Of a stretch of 64,000 nucleotides of DNA, positions 42,901-51,391 are shown one piece after another. Made by a program: the position numbers and the translations under genes. Positions within the stretch are counted from its first letter, which is position 1. Each line of letters starts with the position of its first letter. The notes below the pieces were generated by a model. It made no database searches. It saw nothing but the letters and a program-made list of their open reading frames with translations, and was not told where the DNA came from. Origin of the DNA: Hippopus hippopus (Eukaryota; Mollusca; Bivalvia; Cardiida; Cardiidae). The stretch covers positions 25,838,122 to 25,902,121 of the forward strand of contig OX328101.1 of the NCBI GenBank assembly GCA_946811185.2. Reading direction: 5' to 3'.

Positions 42901-45219
42901 GAACTTAAAAATTTTGGTCATAATACCAATAATGCCCCCTTAAAAATTGGGAACTAATCTAAACCCTTTTACTATACCATTCCACGTTTTAACAACCCCA
43001 AGGAAAGAGCCTTTTGAAAACCTTGTGAGAAAAGGAGAAAATGCTGGTAACCACCATTTTCTCCTTTTCCCACAATGTTTTCTAGCCTTTCCAAAACAAG
43101 TTTAAATTTTCCAGTCACATTTAATGTGTCGTCTGCAAATGCTTTCAATTTGGACCCATCTATAACTTTGTCGTTTGGTAAAGAGTTAACCCTTTACCAA
43201 ACAATCCCTGGTTTTTACGACCCCGAAGAAGACGCCTTCTGGAAACCAGCATTTTCTCCTTTTCCCAGAATGTTTTCTACTCTTCCAAAGTCAAGTTTCC
43301 ATTTTTGAATCATGTTTATTTTGTTGTCTGCAAATGCTTTCAATTTGGACCAGACTAAGATTTTGTCGTTTGGTAAAGAGTTAAAAGTAGACCAGTCTAA
43401 AATTTTGTTCTTTGGTAAAGAATAAAGTAGGATATCAAGTTCAATTTGACATGTTGGAAAACTTTATTATTATCAACAAACTATGTAACAATAAACCTGG
43501 CAACTACCTGTCTAATTCCTTGAAGCCAGGAATATAAGCATCCATTACATCTATAAACTGGTCCACATCAATGTTTTCTTCAGCATTCTGACTGTCTCCT
43601 AGGTCCTCAAGTATACTTATAACATATTGTAACACTATATCGTCTACATCACTGAAATGAGTAATGAAATGAGATTTCTGTGATAGTTTATGCCAGTCTT
43701 CCTTAACCCTTTACCACACTATCCTGATTTTTAATGACCCTAAGAAAAATGTCGTTGGAAAAAATTGTGGGAAAAGGAGAAAATGCTGGTAACCAGCATT
43801 TTCTCCTTTACCCACAATGTTTTCAACCCTTCCATAAGCAAATTTCAATTTTTGAGACATCTATTTTGTCGTCTGCAAATCCTTTCAATCTGGACAATAC
43901 TAAAACTTTGTCGTCTGGTAAAGGGTTAACCCTTAGAATGACAACAACACCCAAAGGACATTTCTGGTTAAGAAATATGACCAGAATAATTGCAATAACA
44001 TTATGATGGCTGTAGTCTTTAGTGTTTCAGCAAAGCAGACAGTGTAGATCAAAGATCAAACTGCACATTTTATGCAGTCTGATCTTGTGTTACACTGGCA
44101 ACAACAGCAACTATAGTTGTGTAAGTTGCTTTAAGGCTGAAGTTCCTCATCAATAACAGCCACTGAGGTGTTGACCTTTGAACTTAGGTCAATAGGGATC
44201 AATTATACGTCAAAATAAACATCTGCACCACAATTAAAGAACCTAGGACAAACTAGAGTTTACTTAGTCCTCACAAAACTGCACATGCTGTCTGACCAAT
44301 TATTTGGTCAAACCACAGATTGACATAATGTAAAGAAATGTGTACTCCATTTTTGTTAAAGGGAGGCACAATAATGATAATGTTATTATTTCCTTGAAAC
44401 TGCCTTAACCCTGTACCAAACAACTCTGTGTTTAAGCTTATTGAAACTATTGTGGGAAAAGGAGAAAATGCTGGTATCCAGCATTTTCTCCTTTTCCCAC
44501 AATGTTTTCTACCCTATTTAAGACTAGTGTCAACATTTGAGTCACTCTGAAATTGTCGTCTGCAAATGGTTTCAATTTGGACAAGTCAACATTTTTGTCA
44601 TCTGGTAAAGGGTAAAGACTTAACCCTTTACCACACAATTCTGTATTTTAACAACCCTGAGGAAATATGCTTTTTAAACATAGTGGAAAAAGGGTTTTCT
44701 CCTTTTCCCAACACTTATTTCTACACTTTGATCCACGATTTTCATGTTTTGAAATTTTATTTTATGACCATTTGTCATCTGCAAATGCTTTTAATTTGAA
44801 CAAGGCTTAAATTAGTAGTGTGGTAAAGGAGTCTCTTGTAACAATTACCTATAAATATGTGAGCCATTCTCTGACAAAAGGGGGCTTCATGCATCTCTAA
44901 TACAGCATACCAAGTAAGTCATCACATAATTATGGAACCATAAAATCTATTTTGTCTGACAACTGACTGAATTCTGTGGTAGAATACTCCTTTGACATGC
45001 ACGGGCTGCGCAGGCTGACCTGGGTCAATACTTTTCGCAAATGCATTAAGTCCCCTCTTGCCAGAGCATGGCTTATATAGTTATGTTCTTTTCTAATGAA
45101 GCTTAAACTCAACTTGGCAGTAGAAGTACAAGTACATACCCCACACTGTCATTCAAGTTGTGATGCTTTAAAAACTCCACCAGTGCTACTTGTACTTTAC
45201 CCTCACTGGCTGTGGCCAT
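33796..45219 (-). CDS. CUEDC2: CUE domain-containing protein 2, complete CDS in 8 exons
   Basis: CUEDC2 is a ubiquitin-binding adaptor; in vertebrates it is linked to IKK/NF-kB and steroid-receptor regulation. Exons in transcript order are 45219-45140, 43651-43508, 41689-41637, 39840-39713, 38309-38118, 36751-36681, 35693-35633 and 33945-33796. They total 879 nt (292 residues plus stop), close to the ~287 residues of human CUEDC2. All phases join. The N-terminal domain ([20 protein letters not shown]) matches the human YVLGVLEDLG/EAYVPGF region. The CUE domain is in exon 5 ([14 protein letters not shown] ... DRTVQLILH), and its MFPET corresponds to the MFP-type ubiquitin-contact motif. The C-terminus [11 protein letters not shown] is identical to human as I remember it. 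The start codon lies two bases after an acceptor-like TTTTCTTCAG, so a non-coding first exon upstream is likely. Confidence 0.95.
34136..34341 (+). mobile_element. Hairpin MITE copy
   Basis: ATAACCCTTCGGCAAATGAC to TTGGTAAAGGGTTAA. It sits about 190 bp from the CUEDC2 terminal exon, in intron 7. Confidence 0.75.
34500..34822 (+). repeat. Dispersed repeat with an ACGG-rich tail
   Basis: Begins ACTAGAGCTGTCACTGAATG and ends AACATTCGTTTTGCGTGGGT. The ACGGACACACGGACGGACGG tail is at 34745-34765. Same architecture as the repeats at 29-660 and 33325-33665. Confidence 0.55.
35113..35375. mobile_element. Inverted-repeat element, ACACGCGAAAA ends
   Basis: TGGCATGCAACACGCGAAAA and ATTTGCGTAAAATGTC at the left are complements of the right end (GACATTTTACGCAAATGTCC, TTTTCGCGTGTTGCAGGCCA). 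The inner arm GATCAGCCTGCGCAGTCTGC is shared with the GCATTAAGCCCCC family. Confidence 0.85.
35633..35693 (-). CDS. CUEDC2: CUEDC2 coding exon 7
   Basis: The acceptor is GATTATAG-like and the donor AAAACA|GTAAGT. It encodes [20 protein letters not shown], matching YMMVDSAEDQKIHRPMAPK of human CUEDC2. Confidence 0.9.
35745..36064. mobile_element. GCATTAAGCCCCCTTTTGCC family element, with a partial second left end
   Basis: The left end appears twice (GGGGCTTAATGCATCTGCG and CTTAATGCATCTGCGTAAAG). The centre CAGGTCAGCCTGCGCAG / CTGCGCGGACTGCGC-type palindrome is followed by GCATTAAGCCCCCTTTTGCC. It touches CUEDC2 exon 7 within about 50 bp. Confidence 0.75.
36286..36500 (+). mobile_element. Hairpin MITE copy
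   Basis: Left arm shortened; apex and right arm intact (TGGTTACCAGCATTTTC), ending GTGTGGTAAAGAGTAA. In CUEDC2 intron 6. Confidence 0.75.
36681..36751 (-). CDS. CUEDC2: CUEDC2 coding exon 6
   Basis: The acceptor is TTTTCCACAG and the donor GAAAG|GTATGC. The basic segment [20 protein letters not shown] leads to LIE and aligns with RRLRGPQKDELKSFILQK. A nuclear-localisation-like KSKKRR is visible. Confidence 0.87.
37185..37625 (-). mobile_element. Two tandem minus-oriented hairpin MITEs sharing one TTAA
   Basis: 37185-37401 and 37398-37625 join at a single TTAA (37398-37401). The second copy has an almost perfect hairpin (CATGGTGGGAATAGG / CTTTTCCCACCATG). A third partial tail (AAATTTTGTCATTTGATAAA) follows at 37640-37700. 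Confidence 0.82.
37915..38100 (-). mobile_element. Hairpin MITE copy next to CUEDC2 exon 5 donor
   Basis: TTTTTACCACCTTAAAGATG to AAGTCTAAAATTTTGCTGTC; the end lies about 20 bp from the exon 5 donor. Hairpin mutated. Confidence 0.7.
38118..38309 (-). CDS. CUEDC2: CUEDC2 coding exon 5 (CUE domain)
   Basis: This 192 nt exon (64 codons, phase 0/0) has acceptor CATGTTTTAAG and donor AACAAG|GTATCT. It carries the CUE helices: [19 protein letters not shown], then [22 protein letters not shown] copy ends about 20 bp beyond the donor. Confidence 0.93.
38400..38510. repeat. TTAA family 2 fragment
   Basis: Contains the GATCAGACTGCA/TGCAGTTTGATCTTGATCTAC central palindrome without clear ends; in CUEDC2 intron 4. 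Confidence 0.6.
39317..39675. mobile_element. Inverted-repeat element in CUEDC2 intron 4, about 360 bp
   Basis: The left arm (GGGCCAGTAGTGGCCAAAAC ... GCATTTGAATTTAAATCATA) complements the right arm (TATGATTTAAATTCCAATGC ... TTTTGGCCGCTATTCGGGC). Arms are about 80 bp. The 61 aa minus-strand ORF inside is not recognisable. The right end is about 40 bp from exon 4. Confidence 0.8.
39713..39840 (-). CDS. CUEDC2: CUEDC2 coding exon 4 (variable linker)
   Basis: The acceptor is ACTTTTATAG and the donor GAAAGA|GTATGT. It is 128 nt, and one carried base makes 43 codons. The polar, Ser/Glu-rich linker ([15 protein letters not shown] ... [10 protein letters not shown]) shows no domain. An inverted-repeat element ends about 40 bp from its donor. 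Confidence 0.8.
39925..40077. repeat. TTAA family 2 copy, degraded left end
   Basis: Central palindrome ATCTCAAGATCAGACTG / CAGTTTGACCTTGAATCTAC. It abuts a family 1 copy beginning at 40074. Confidence 0.55.
40074..40304 (+). mobile_element. Hairpin MITE copy
   Basis: TTAACTCTTAACCACACAAAG to TGTGGTAAAGAATTAA, with compensated changes at the apex (GCTAGTTATTAGC). Decayed minus copies follow at 40425-40560 and 40574-40790. Confidence 0.78.
41343..41563 (-). mobile_element. Hairpin MITE copy beside CUEDC2 exon 3
   Basis: ACTTTACCACACAATCCTGAG to TTGGCAAAGGGTTAA. Exon 3 ends about 75 bp to the right. A decayed piece lies at 41195-41335. Confidence 0.75.
41637..41689 (-). CDS. CUEDC2: CUEDC2 coding exon 3
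   Basis: A short 53 nt exon with acceptor AAATTACAG and donor AAACTG|GTGAGT. It encodes [17 protein letters not shown]. The similarity is weaker (MMQKLSGQLSDA region), but phases on both sides fit. Confidence 0.8.
41795..42630 (+). repeat. Dispersed repeat related to 20915-22232
   Basis: Starts GGTCATTGGCCCTGAAGCGC and ends GTACTTCATGCTCAGGTGGG. Internally about five units of period about 135 bp contain TGACCCAATTTTA and GAGTGCACACAAGG. Confidence 0.78.
42960..43384 (-). mobile_element. Two tandem hairpin MITEs sharing a TTAA
   Basis: 42960-43189 and 43186-43384 meet at TTAA 43186-43189. The right copy has lost one hairpin arm (CTTCTGGAAACCAGCATTTTC), an internal deletion. Confidence 0.82.
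43508..43651 (-). CDS. CUEDC2: CUEDC2 coding exon 2
   Basis: The acceptor is TCATTTCAG and the donor GACAG|GTAGTT. The exon encodes [19 protein letters not shown] and [14 protein letters not shown], the conserved N-terminal region of CUEDC2. It is 144 nt long. Confidence 0.92.
43703..43929 (-). mobile_element. Hairpin MITE copy, complete
   Basis: TTAACCCTTTACCACAC to CTGGTAAAGGGTTAA, with a perfect CCC/GGG end pair. It starts about 50 bp from CUEDC2 exon 2. Confidence 0.88.
43926..44137. mobile_element. TTAA family 2 element
   Basis: Shares TTAA 43926-43929 with the family 1 copy to its left. It starts TTAACCCTTAGAATGACAAC; the central palindrome spans 44035-44097. Confidence 0.7.
44405..44832 (-). 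mobile_element. Two neighbouring hairpin MITEs
   Basis: 44405-44617 has a near-perfect hairpin. 44620-44832 has lost the left stem arm (AAAAAGGGTTTTCTCC). Confidence 0.8.
44861..45074. mobile_element. GCATTAAGCCCCC family element
   Basis: GAGCCATTCTCTGACAAAAG at the left, GCATTAAGTCCCCTCTTGCC and AGAGCATGGC at the right. The left half of the central palindrome is deleted. Lies just downstream of CUEDC2 exon 1. Confidence 0.72.
45140..45219 (-). CDS. CUEDC2: CUEDC2 coding exon 1 (start codon)
   Basis: ATG at 45219-45217 begins [20 protein letters not shown]. The donor is GTGGG|GTATGT. Two bases (GA) separate the ATG from ATTTTCTTCAG, so the exon probably starts at 45221. A hairpin MITE begins at 45236, only about 14 bp upstream. 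Any branch point for this acceptor must therefore lie inside the MITE. Confidence 0.85.
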
Positions 45220-45235
45220 TCCTGAAGAAAATAAT

Positions 45236-45465
45236 TTAACCCTTTACCACACAGCAAAAATTTAGACTACTCCAAATTGAATGCATTTGCATGCATTAAT
45301 TTAAATGTAGCTCAAATGATAGTATCTTTTTCTGAAAGAGCAGAAAACCTTGTGGGAAAAGGAAAAAATGCTGGTTACCAGCATTTTTCCCTTTTCTCAC
45401 AATGTTTTCAAATACCGTCCTTCCTCACGGTCGTTAAAACTCGGGATTGTGTGGTAAAGAGTTAA
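45236..45465 (+). mobile_element. Hairpin MITE copy 14 bp from CUEDC2 coding exon 1
   Basis: TTAACCCTTTACCACACAGC to GTGGTAAAGAGTTAA; hairpin intact. It supplies the sequence where the branch site of the first intron, or the promoter, would have to lie. Confidence 0.87.
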
Positions 45466-45826
45466 GACACTGCAATCTGTCTATAATGTAACCAATGCAA
45501 CCAATAGTTAAAGACCAAATCTAACAACTAGTTGAAAACTCACATGGTCACATCACATAATACAAAAAGAATCATCAAAGCATTCATTCCCTTCCTTACA
45601 AAAAGAAAGATTTTAAACTGTCAATTTTCGCTTTATTCAGTGTGTACAAAGTAAGCTGTGGAAAAGTCATGACTATGTCAAGTTTCACCTTTCAGGCTTA
45701 GAAAAAGATGTACAAAAGAAAAGGATGTAAGAAAAAGATTTTGAAGACTAAAATAGTATCTACAGTGAAAACAAGATTTCCATTTAAAAAAAATGCACAC
45801 TTTCTTGTGTGTATCGCATTTTGTAT

Positions 45827-46048
45827 ATAAACTCTTTACCAAACAATTCCGGGTTTCCACGACTATTTGAAAGAAGCTTTTTGAAAACATTGTGAGATAT
45901 GGAGAAAATGGTGGTAAACAGTATTTTTTCCTTTTCCCACAATGTTTTCTACCCTCACCAAAACAAATTCAATTTTCGAGTCACATTAATTTCTTTGTCT
46001 GTAAATACTTTCAATTTGAGTGAGTCTAAAATTTTGGTAAAGGGTTAA
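45827..46048 (-). mobile_element. Hairpin MITE copy
   Basis: TAAACTCTTTACCAAACAATTC to TTTTGGTAAAGGGTTAA. Left stem arm diverged. Confidence 0.75.
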
Positions 46049-46440
46049 GAGAAGATAGACCATTGTTTACCAATGTTTACAGAGAAGATAACACAAAATG
46101 GTGATGTCCCTCACTGCTTAGTTTGAAAGAAACCTCAGATATCTTTCCGGGTCAAAAAAATAAACAGCTACCTCTTGAAAACTAATAGGTTGAAAAAATC
46201 AATTCCATTCCAAACTTGTAATTTAGGGTTGTCTTGGAATTAATAACGCATAACCTCTGAGTCCAATCACCTCAAAAGCAGACTCTGAGCTAAAAAAAAA
46301 AACTCTATTTTTCAGTTTGATTTGGGTTTTCCTGTAGTAATATGAAATACCTTAGCATGTGCAACACTCTTCCTGTTAAGAAAGTCGATGTTGTAAATAA
46401 ATACATGTAATTGCTGACTGCACAAAATAATAAGAAAACC

Positions 46441-46724
46441 ACATACAGGTGCCAACACTCGGTTGAAGTTGCTTAATTTTCGTTGAAAATTCTAACTCAA
46501 AAAGAGGCACAACTGTATCAAAAATGCTTTGACAGTTACCTGCCCATGTTGTTTGGGTACCCCTCGATAGTTAACAACTTGCCCAAGTTTGGAGTAAATG
46601 TCTTCATTAATAACAGAGATATGATAAAATGTCATTTTTTTTTTCAAGTCGGCACAGTCATTGACATTGAAGCAGACAACAAAAAGACTTTGACAGTAAT
46701 TCAACTTTTCTTCAAAACATCCAT
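46441..46724 (+). repeat. Probable decayed dispersed repeat
   Basis: AACTCAAAAAGAGGCACAAC, AAAAATGCTTTGACAGTTAC and AAGTTTGGAGTAAATGTCTT look like a known mollusc interspersed repeat remembered from other genomes. I cannot verify the family name here. Confidence 0.35.
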
Positions 46725-47951
46725 GGTATAGGTAGTTTGAGGTTCATAGGGACCCCCTGGATTTTGAAATATCTTAAAGAATGCTTTAGCTATTGTACTG
46801 AAAATTTGCATAGTTAATAATATTGCCTTTGCCAACTCTGGGTGAAATTTTCAGAATTTTTGAAAACTTGGTTTGACTTTTTTGCATTCAATGCAATGTT
46901 AAAAAGTATGAACAAAACGGCTTAAAAATGGTGGGAGATTTGAAGGCTATTCCAAGTAAAGGGTTTACTTGTTTATGGAAACAATTCTCAGGCTAGTACA
47001 GTAATTGTGGTCGTCTACTGTTTGAATAGTAAAAACTTCAACTTTTCAGGTCCGTATCTAGTTTTCTTTTTATTTGGGTTTTATTTCAATGATTCAACAT
47101 CGGAGACTTGCACACACTTGTTTACCCTTTTTTTTCTGTGGGAACCAAGCCCAACCATAGATTTTTTTCCGAAATCCTGTCAAATTTTGTCTCACATCAT
47201 GTGGTATAACATTAACAATAAAATGAAGACGGGTGAATTGTATGAAGTGGTTAAGTTCCATAAACAAGCTTCAAAGTATTGCTGTAGATGAATTTTTACA
47301 GTCAAAGGGACACACTGTCTTTAAGACTACCACCCTATGAGTGTGACCAAAATACTATTGAGTTAATTTTGGGCTAACTGAAAAAAATCATAGTGAAAAA
47401 CAATTCAAAACAAACCATGAAAGATCTTCGAGTCTAAGTGTCAGGTGATTTCGAACACATAGTTATCTTAAGAGAAGTGGTATATAACTTGAAGCCATGC
47501 CGAAAACAAAGTTGAGACCAAATACATGTATTGGCGAACAGACAGTATATAAGAAAACTTTGGACAAACCATTCTAGACTTCGCAGTTTGAATGAAAGTG
47601 ACAAGAACGATATCTAAGGTAAAGTATAGAACTATATTATTTGTACAAAAATAATTTCAGGGCCTCATATTTAACTTAAGTGAGGCACTGAAGTCATGCA
47701 CTTGTCTAGTTATGTTTGCTGTTCTGGTTACTGTGCAAAACGTCGGAGAAAGTTAAGCTTCAGAACAAAAATTTAACACTACTGGAATGGGCAAAATGCT
47801 TTCTTGTGGAAGAAAAATTCTCATTTTCACCGTGAGAGTTGGTAAGGTCATTTCAAAAGACCTTGAAAAGTTTCATAAAAATTGAATCAGGATTTTTTGA
47901 GATATTTCAAAATTCAGGAGGTCCCTATGAACTTTAAACTACTTATAACAA
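46725..47951. mobile_element. 1.2 kb element with about 140 bp inverted ends
   Basis: GGTAGTTTGAGGTTCATAGG...TTTTGAAATATCTTAAAGAA at the left complements TTTTGAGATATTTCAAAA...CCTATGAACTTTAAACTACT at the right. Homology continues inward through CCAACTCTGGGTGAAA / TTTCACCGTGAGAGTTGG. The inner 94-codon ORF (47007-47291) is unrecognised. Confidence 0.8.
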
Positions 47952-49414
47952 GGTGTGCTGGTGATATTTTTCGGCAAAAAGAGATATCTGTGATGGTCTC
48001 CACTTGCATGAAGCTTCTTCTTTATAGTATAGATCGCTCCACTTGACTGGAATACCACTCTTCAGTGTTGGTTTGACTCATTGCTTTTAATATTAATTCC
48101 TATTCTCTTGTCCTATTTTTAAAATTTATAATTTTTAATTGATAAAATATATAAGAATATTTATGAGCATTTTAGGTCCAAATGGTAAATTGTTATTTGT
48201 TAAAATGGTTCTGAATCAGCCCATTAGGGATGTATACCCCAACTGGTCTTTTACTTCAGGTTAGAACAAAACAAAACAATGTAAGATGAAACAGGTAAAA
48301 TAGGATTAGTTGTAAAAACAGAGGTAGGAATAAAAATATGTAAAAACATAACATATTTTTATAAAGTAAAAGTTTTGGTTTTCTAAAACTATTAACAGAG
48401 AGAAGTGGAGAATGTTAGTTTATAACAAGATTAATTCCTTACAGTGTAAGTTATTTATGCACCAAGTACTTTATACATGACAAAAATTATTAACAGAGGT
48501 TTTGGGGATATCAGATGGCAAGATGTGCCTCGCCTATTCAATTCCCCAGTTAGCTGTTGGCTATCTGTATTCATTTTGCCTAGATCTATATTATGATTTT
48601 ATTTATTCTTTCTCCTATTACCATATTTCAAGGATTTTCATAGGTGGTGGTTTACTAGCTAGATAGACCATGACAGGCATTTTCTTGCCACTGTGTATAT
48701 GAGTGTGCACTCTGCTCAGCTATGTATACACTTGCATGTTAACATATACGTACACGCCCATGCATATGCAAGATCCTGCTCAGGGTACAGATGGCAGGAT
48801 GGACCATGCCTATCTGCCACTAGGCAGCCACTGATTTTCTTTGAGATAATAATCTTTATGATGTACATTAAAGAGATACAGTAAAAGTTTAAAGCATGAT
48901 ATATACCAAAACCAATTTTCTTGGTTAAGTACCAGACCATTACGGCTAGCTTGACACAGTCTCTACTAGAGGGAACAAGATGTATTACAAGACAATTTCT
49001 GAGGGACTTGCCATGATGTTGAACCCTGGAACTGTTTCGAAAACAAGTCACGGAATTGTCTTGTAGGGAACTGTCTTGTTCTTCTGTACACTTGCCGTGA
49101 CAATACAAATCTATTTCAGAAAACTCTTTGAAGAATGTATATTTCAGGTATTTTCCCTCAAGATATTGGGTGTCAAGATGACATTTCCATGTAATTCACC
49201 CAAAAATTTAACAGTTATTGAATGCTTTGCAGAATGAGGGGAACAAAAAAAAAGACGAGATTGAGATTGCTCCCATTCATTCATGTTGACAAAACAAATG
49301 CCAGTGCACCTGACCCCATCTAAAAAATTAAGATAATGTGTTGTCTGAAATTTAGGCACTGTGTGATTGCATTGCATTAAAATTTAACAATTTGCAGACT
49401 TCAAGAAAAACCAT
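47952..49414. other. Intergenic between CUEDC2 and TAK1, nothing assigned
   Basis: No coding or clear repeat structure was recognised. The minus-strand open frame at 48716-49108 (130 codons) has no known motif and no exon support. Confidence 0.5.
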
Positions 49415-49423
49415 GAATCAAGC

Positions 49424-50217
49424 TACCTTCAGTCTGAAGGGTTGCTCCGATGTTATTTTTGTGACTAGGTCTCCGCACCCCTTCACATCAGCCCTTCTTT
49501 AACACCATCTGGAAATTTCAAAATCTTACCTGTCAATCTTTCAGTCTGATTAATGCGTCTTTAATCTGCTTGTCAGCTATGAAAAAGGACACCAAGTTAA
49601 GTGCAAGGTTTTCGTTCATATTTTTGTAATTTACCATTTATTTGACATAAACACATCTGGCTAATTTGTAAACAAACACTCATTATAAATTCACCTAACT
49701 GCGCATGCGTGGTCAATTTAAATTGAAAAAATGACATTGTGTGATTGGCAATTTGAGCGATAAATCCGACTCCTCATAAATGAAATGCATCCAGTACTTT
49801 TAGCTTTCCTTTTTATGCCCACGCTGATAACACAGAAGCCGATAAATTGTGGAAAAAAAAAAAGAACTTTAATGTACCGGAAGCGACTTCCGAAACATGC
49901 GCAGTAAATGTTAAGCCTAGTTTCAATTTCCAGGGAAGTAGGTCAACGGATATTTACATTCCAAAATAATGGAATTACAAGGAGGTAACACTGTTATTTT
50001 TTAAATATTCAGTGTTTTTGTAAAGATTAATCATTAATCTATCGATTAAGGACCTTATTGTTCACTGAAAAAGAAAAGATCGACGCATATGGCCATTTGA
50101 AACGATGCCAGTATTTTAATTTTTCACTCCAAATGGGTCGTAAGAGCGGCTGCTGCGGGGGCTAGCAGAGAAACAATCACAAAAATAACATCTGAGCTAG
50201 TCCCCGAATCGGGGCTA
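49424..50217. mobile_element. Element D1: long-TIR element, first of a tandem pair
   Basis: It has terminal inverted repeats of about 200 bp (CTCCGATGTTATTTTTGTGA / TCACAAAAATAACATCTGAG), diverged from each other. GAATCAAGC flanks it at 49415-49423 and 50218-50226. Long TIRs with a 9 bp duplication are typical of Mutator-like elements (inference). The middle carries TGCGCATGCG (49696) and ACCGGAAGCGACTTCCG (49878). Confidence 0.8.
49531..49620 (-). promoter_or_regulatory. Candidate non-coding first exon/donor for CUEDC2 (weak)
   Basis: On the minus strand GATTGACAG|GTAAGATTTT gives a good donor at 49531, upstream of CUEDC2 exon 1, whose start codon follows an acceptor-like sequence. NRF1-like and ETS-like sites lie 150-350 bp further upstream. 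All of this is inside element D1; no transcript evidence. Confidence 0.25.
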
Positions 50218-50226
50218 GAATCAAGC

Positions 50227-51009
50227 TACTCCCGATTCGGGGTCTAGCTCCGATGTTATTTTTGTGATTGTTTCTCCGCTAGACTCCCGTTGCAGCCTTC
50301 TTTAAAAGTATCTGGAATGAATACGATTTTACCGGCATCTTTTCAAACGGCTCTATGCGACAAAATTTCCAATGACAGCTAATAAAATGGGCATGGATTG
50401 TTAGATAAATGATTAATCTTTCTTATCACACAAGCTGTGCTGCAAAATACCACTTAAATCAATGGAAATTTACCTTTTTTCCCAACGTAAATATATCCAG
50501 TGAAATTTGTAAACAACTTACATGGCGACTTCCGTTAAATAGACATGCGCACTCAAAGAAATTTGAATTTTGTACAGTCTGGTTCTCTAACCCTAACAAC
50601 CGTTTTCATATAAGGTGCCTTTGTCAACAGCGAAATTTGCAACTAAACCGTCCTGTAGGGTGTCAGAGATACTGCGATTTCTGCCGAGACATGCGCATTG
50701 ATGATATCACCATGTTTTGATTTCTGGTGAAGTAGGTCAAGGGTTATTTACATTGAAAAGTAAAGATTTGCACGAAGGTAAGATTTAGATATTAACTAAC
50801 ATCAGTTTTTTTGTAAAGATTAATCATTTATCTAACAATCCATGCCCATTTTATTAGCTGTCATTGGAAATTTTGTCGCATAGAGCCGTTTGAAAAGATG
50901 CCGGTAAAATCGTATTCATTCCAGATACTTTTAAAGAAGGCTGCGACGGGAGTCTAGCGGAGAAACAATCACAAAAATAACATCGGAGCTGGACCCCGAA
51001 TCGGGAGTA
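50227..51009. mobile_element. Element D2: long-TIR element, second of a tandem pair
   Basis: TIRs of about 205 bp are almost identical: TACTCCCGATTCGGGGTCTA at the left, and its complement TAG/GGACCCCGAATCGGGAGTA at the right. GAATCAAGC flanks it at 50218-50226 and 51010-51018. The inside is collinear with D1 (GTGAAGTAGGTCAAGGGTTA, TTTTTGTAAAGATTAATCAT). The 103-codon ORF at 50409-50720 is not recognisable. Confidence 0.88.
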
Positions 51010-51257
51010 GAATCAAGCGAGACTAAGATTGCTGGAATCGACGGGAAAAAAGCATAACTACCTCATAAATACACAGAATTTCACTTCAAATATCTTGTAA
51101 TATAAAACAGATTCAAAGTCGGTAAATGTATAAAAATACATAAAATGCCAATGTTACAAAACAATTTTAAAATTAATTCGCAAATTTTTCCGGATGTTGA
51201 TATGTGCAAAGCGGTGTTACAAGATTTACTTTGTCATAAAAAACACATGAATAAAAA

Positions 51258-51331
51258 TTCACTTCCGGTAAAATGAAAAGAAAGAAAAATGGCAAAGACT
51301 TCACAATAATGTTCTGATAAGTGCTAATATA
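51258..51331 (+). promoter_or_regulatory. TAK1 proximal upstream region
   Basis: CACTTCCGGTAAAATGAAAAG holds an ETS-family core (ACTTCCGG) about 65 bp before the ATG. No TATA box is evident. Function inferred from position. Confidence 0.35.
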
Positions 51332-51391
51332 ATGGAGTCACCGCAAGGATTTGTAGAGGAGATCGACACACAAGAACTGTACTTACACGAG
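51332..51391 (+). CDS. MAP3K7: TAK1 exon 1 (start codon)
   Basis: ATG starts [20 protein letters not shown], then donor GAG|GTGATA. Joined to exon 2 it gives [19 protein letters not shown], collinear with human EIDYKEIEVEEVVGRGAFG. An ETS-like ACTTCCGG lies about 70 bp upstream. Confidence 0.88.

Noticed and set aside
6814..45465. CRISPR array, from regularly recurring palindromes
   Set aside because: The units are ~228 bp transposon copies in both orientations at irregular distances in a eukaryotic genome, with no cas genes.
48716..49108. 130-codon minus-strand ORF as a gene
   Set aside because: No recognisable motif, no codon-usage or splice support; long frames of this size are common in this window.
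50409..50720. 103-codon ORF in element D2 as a transposase fragment
   Set aside because: Contains several Cys/His residues but no DDE motif or zinc-finger spacing I recognise, and D1 does not keep the frame.
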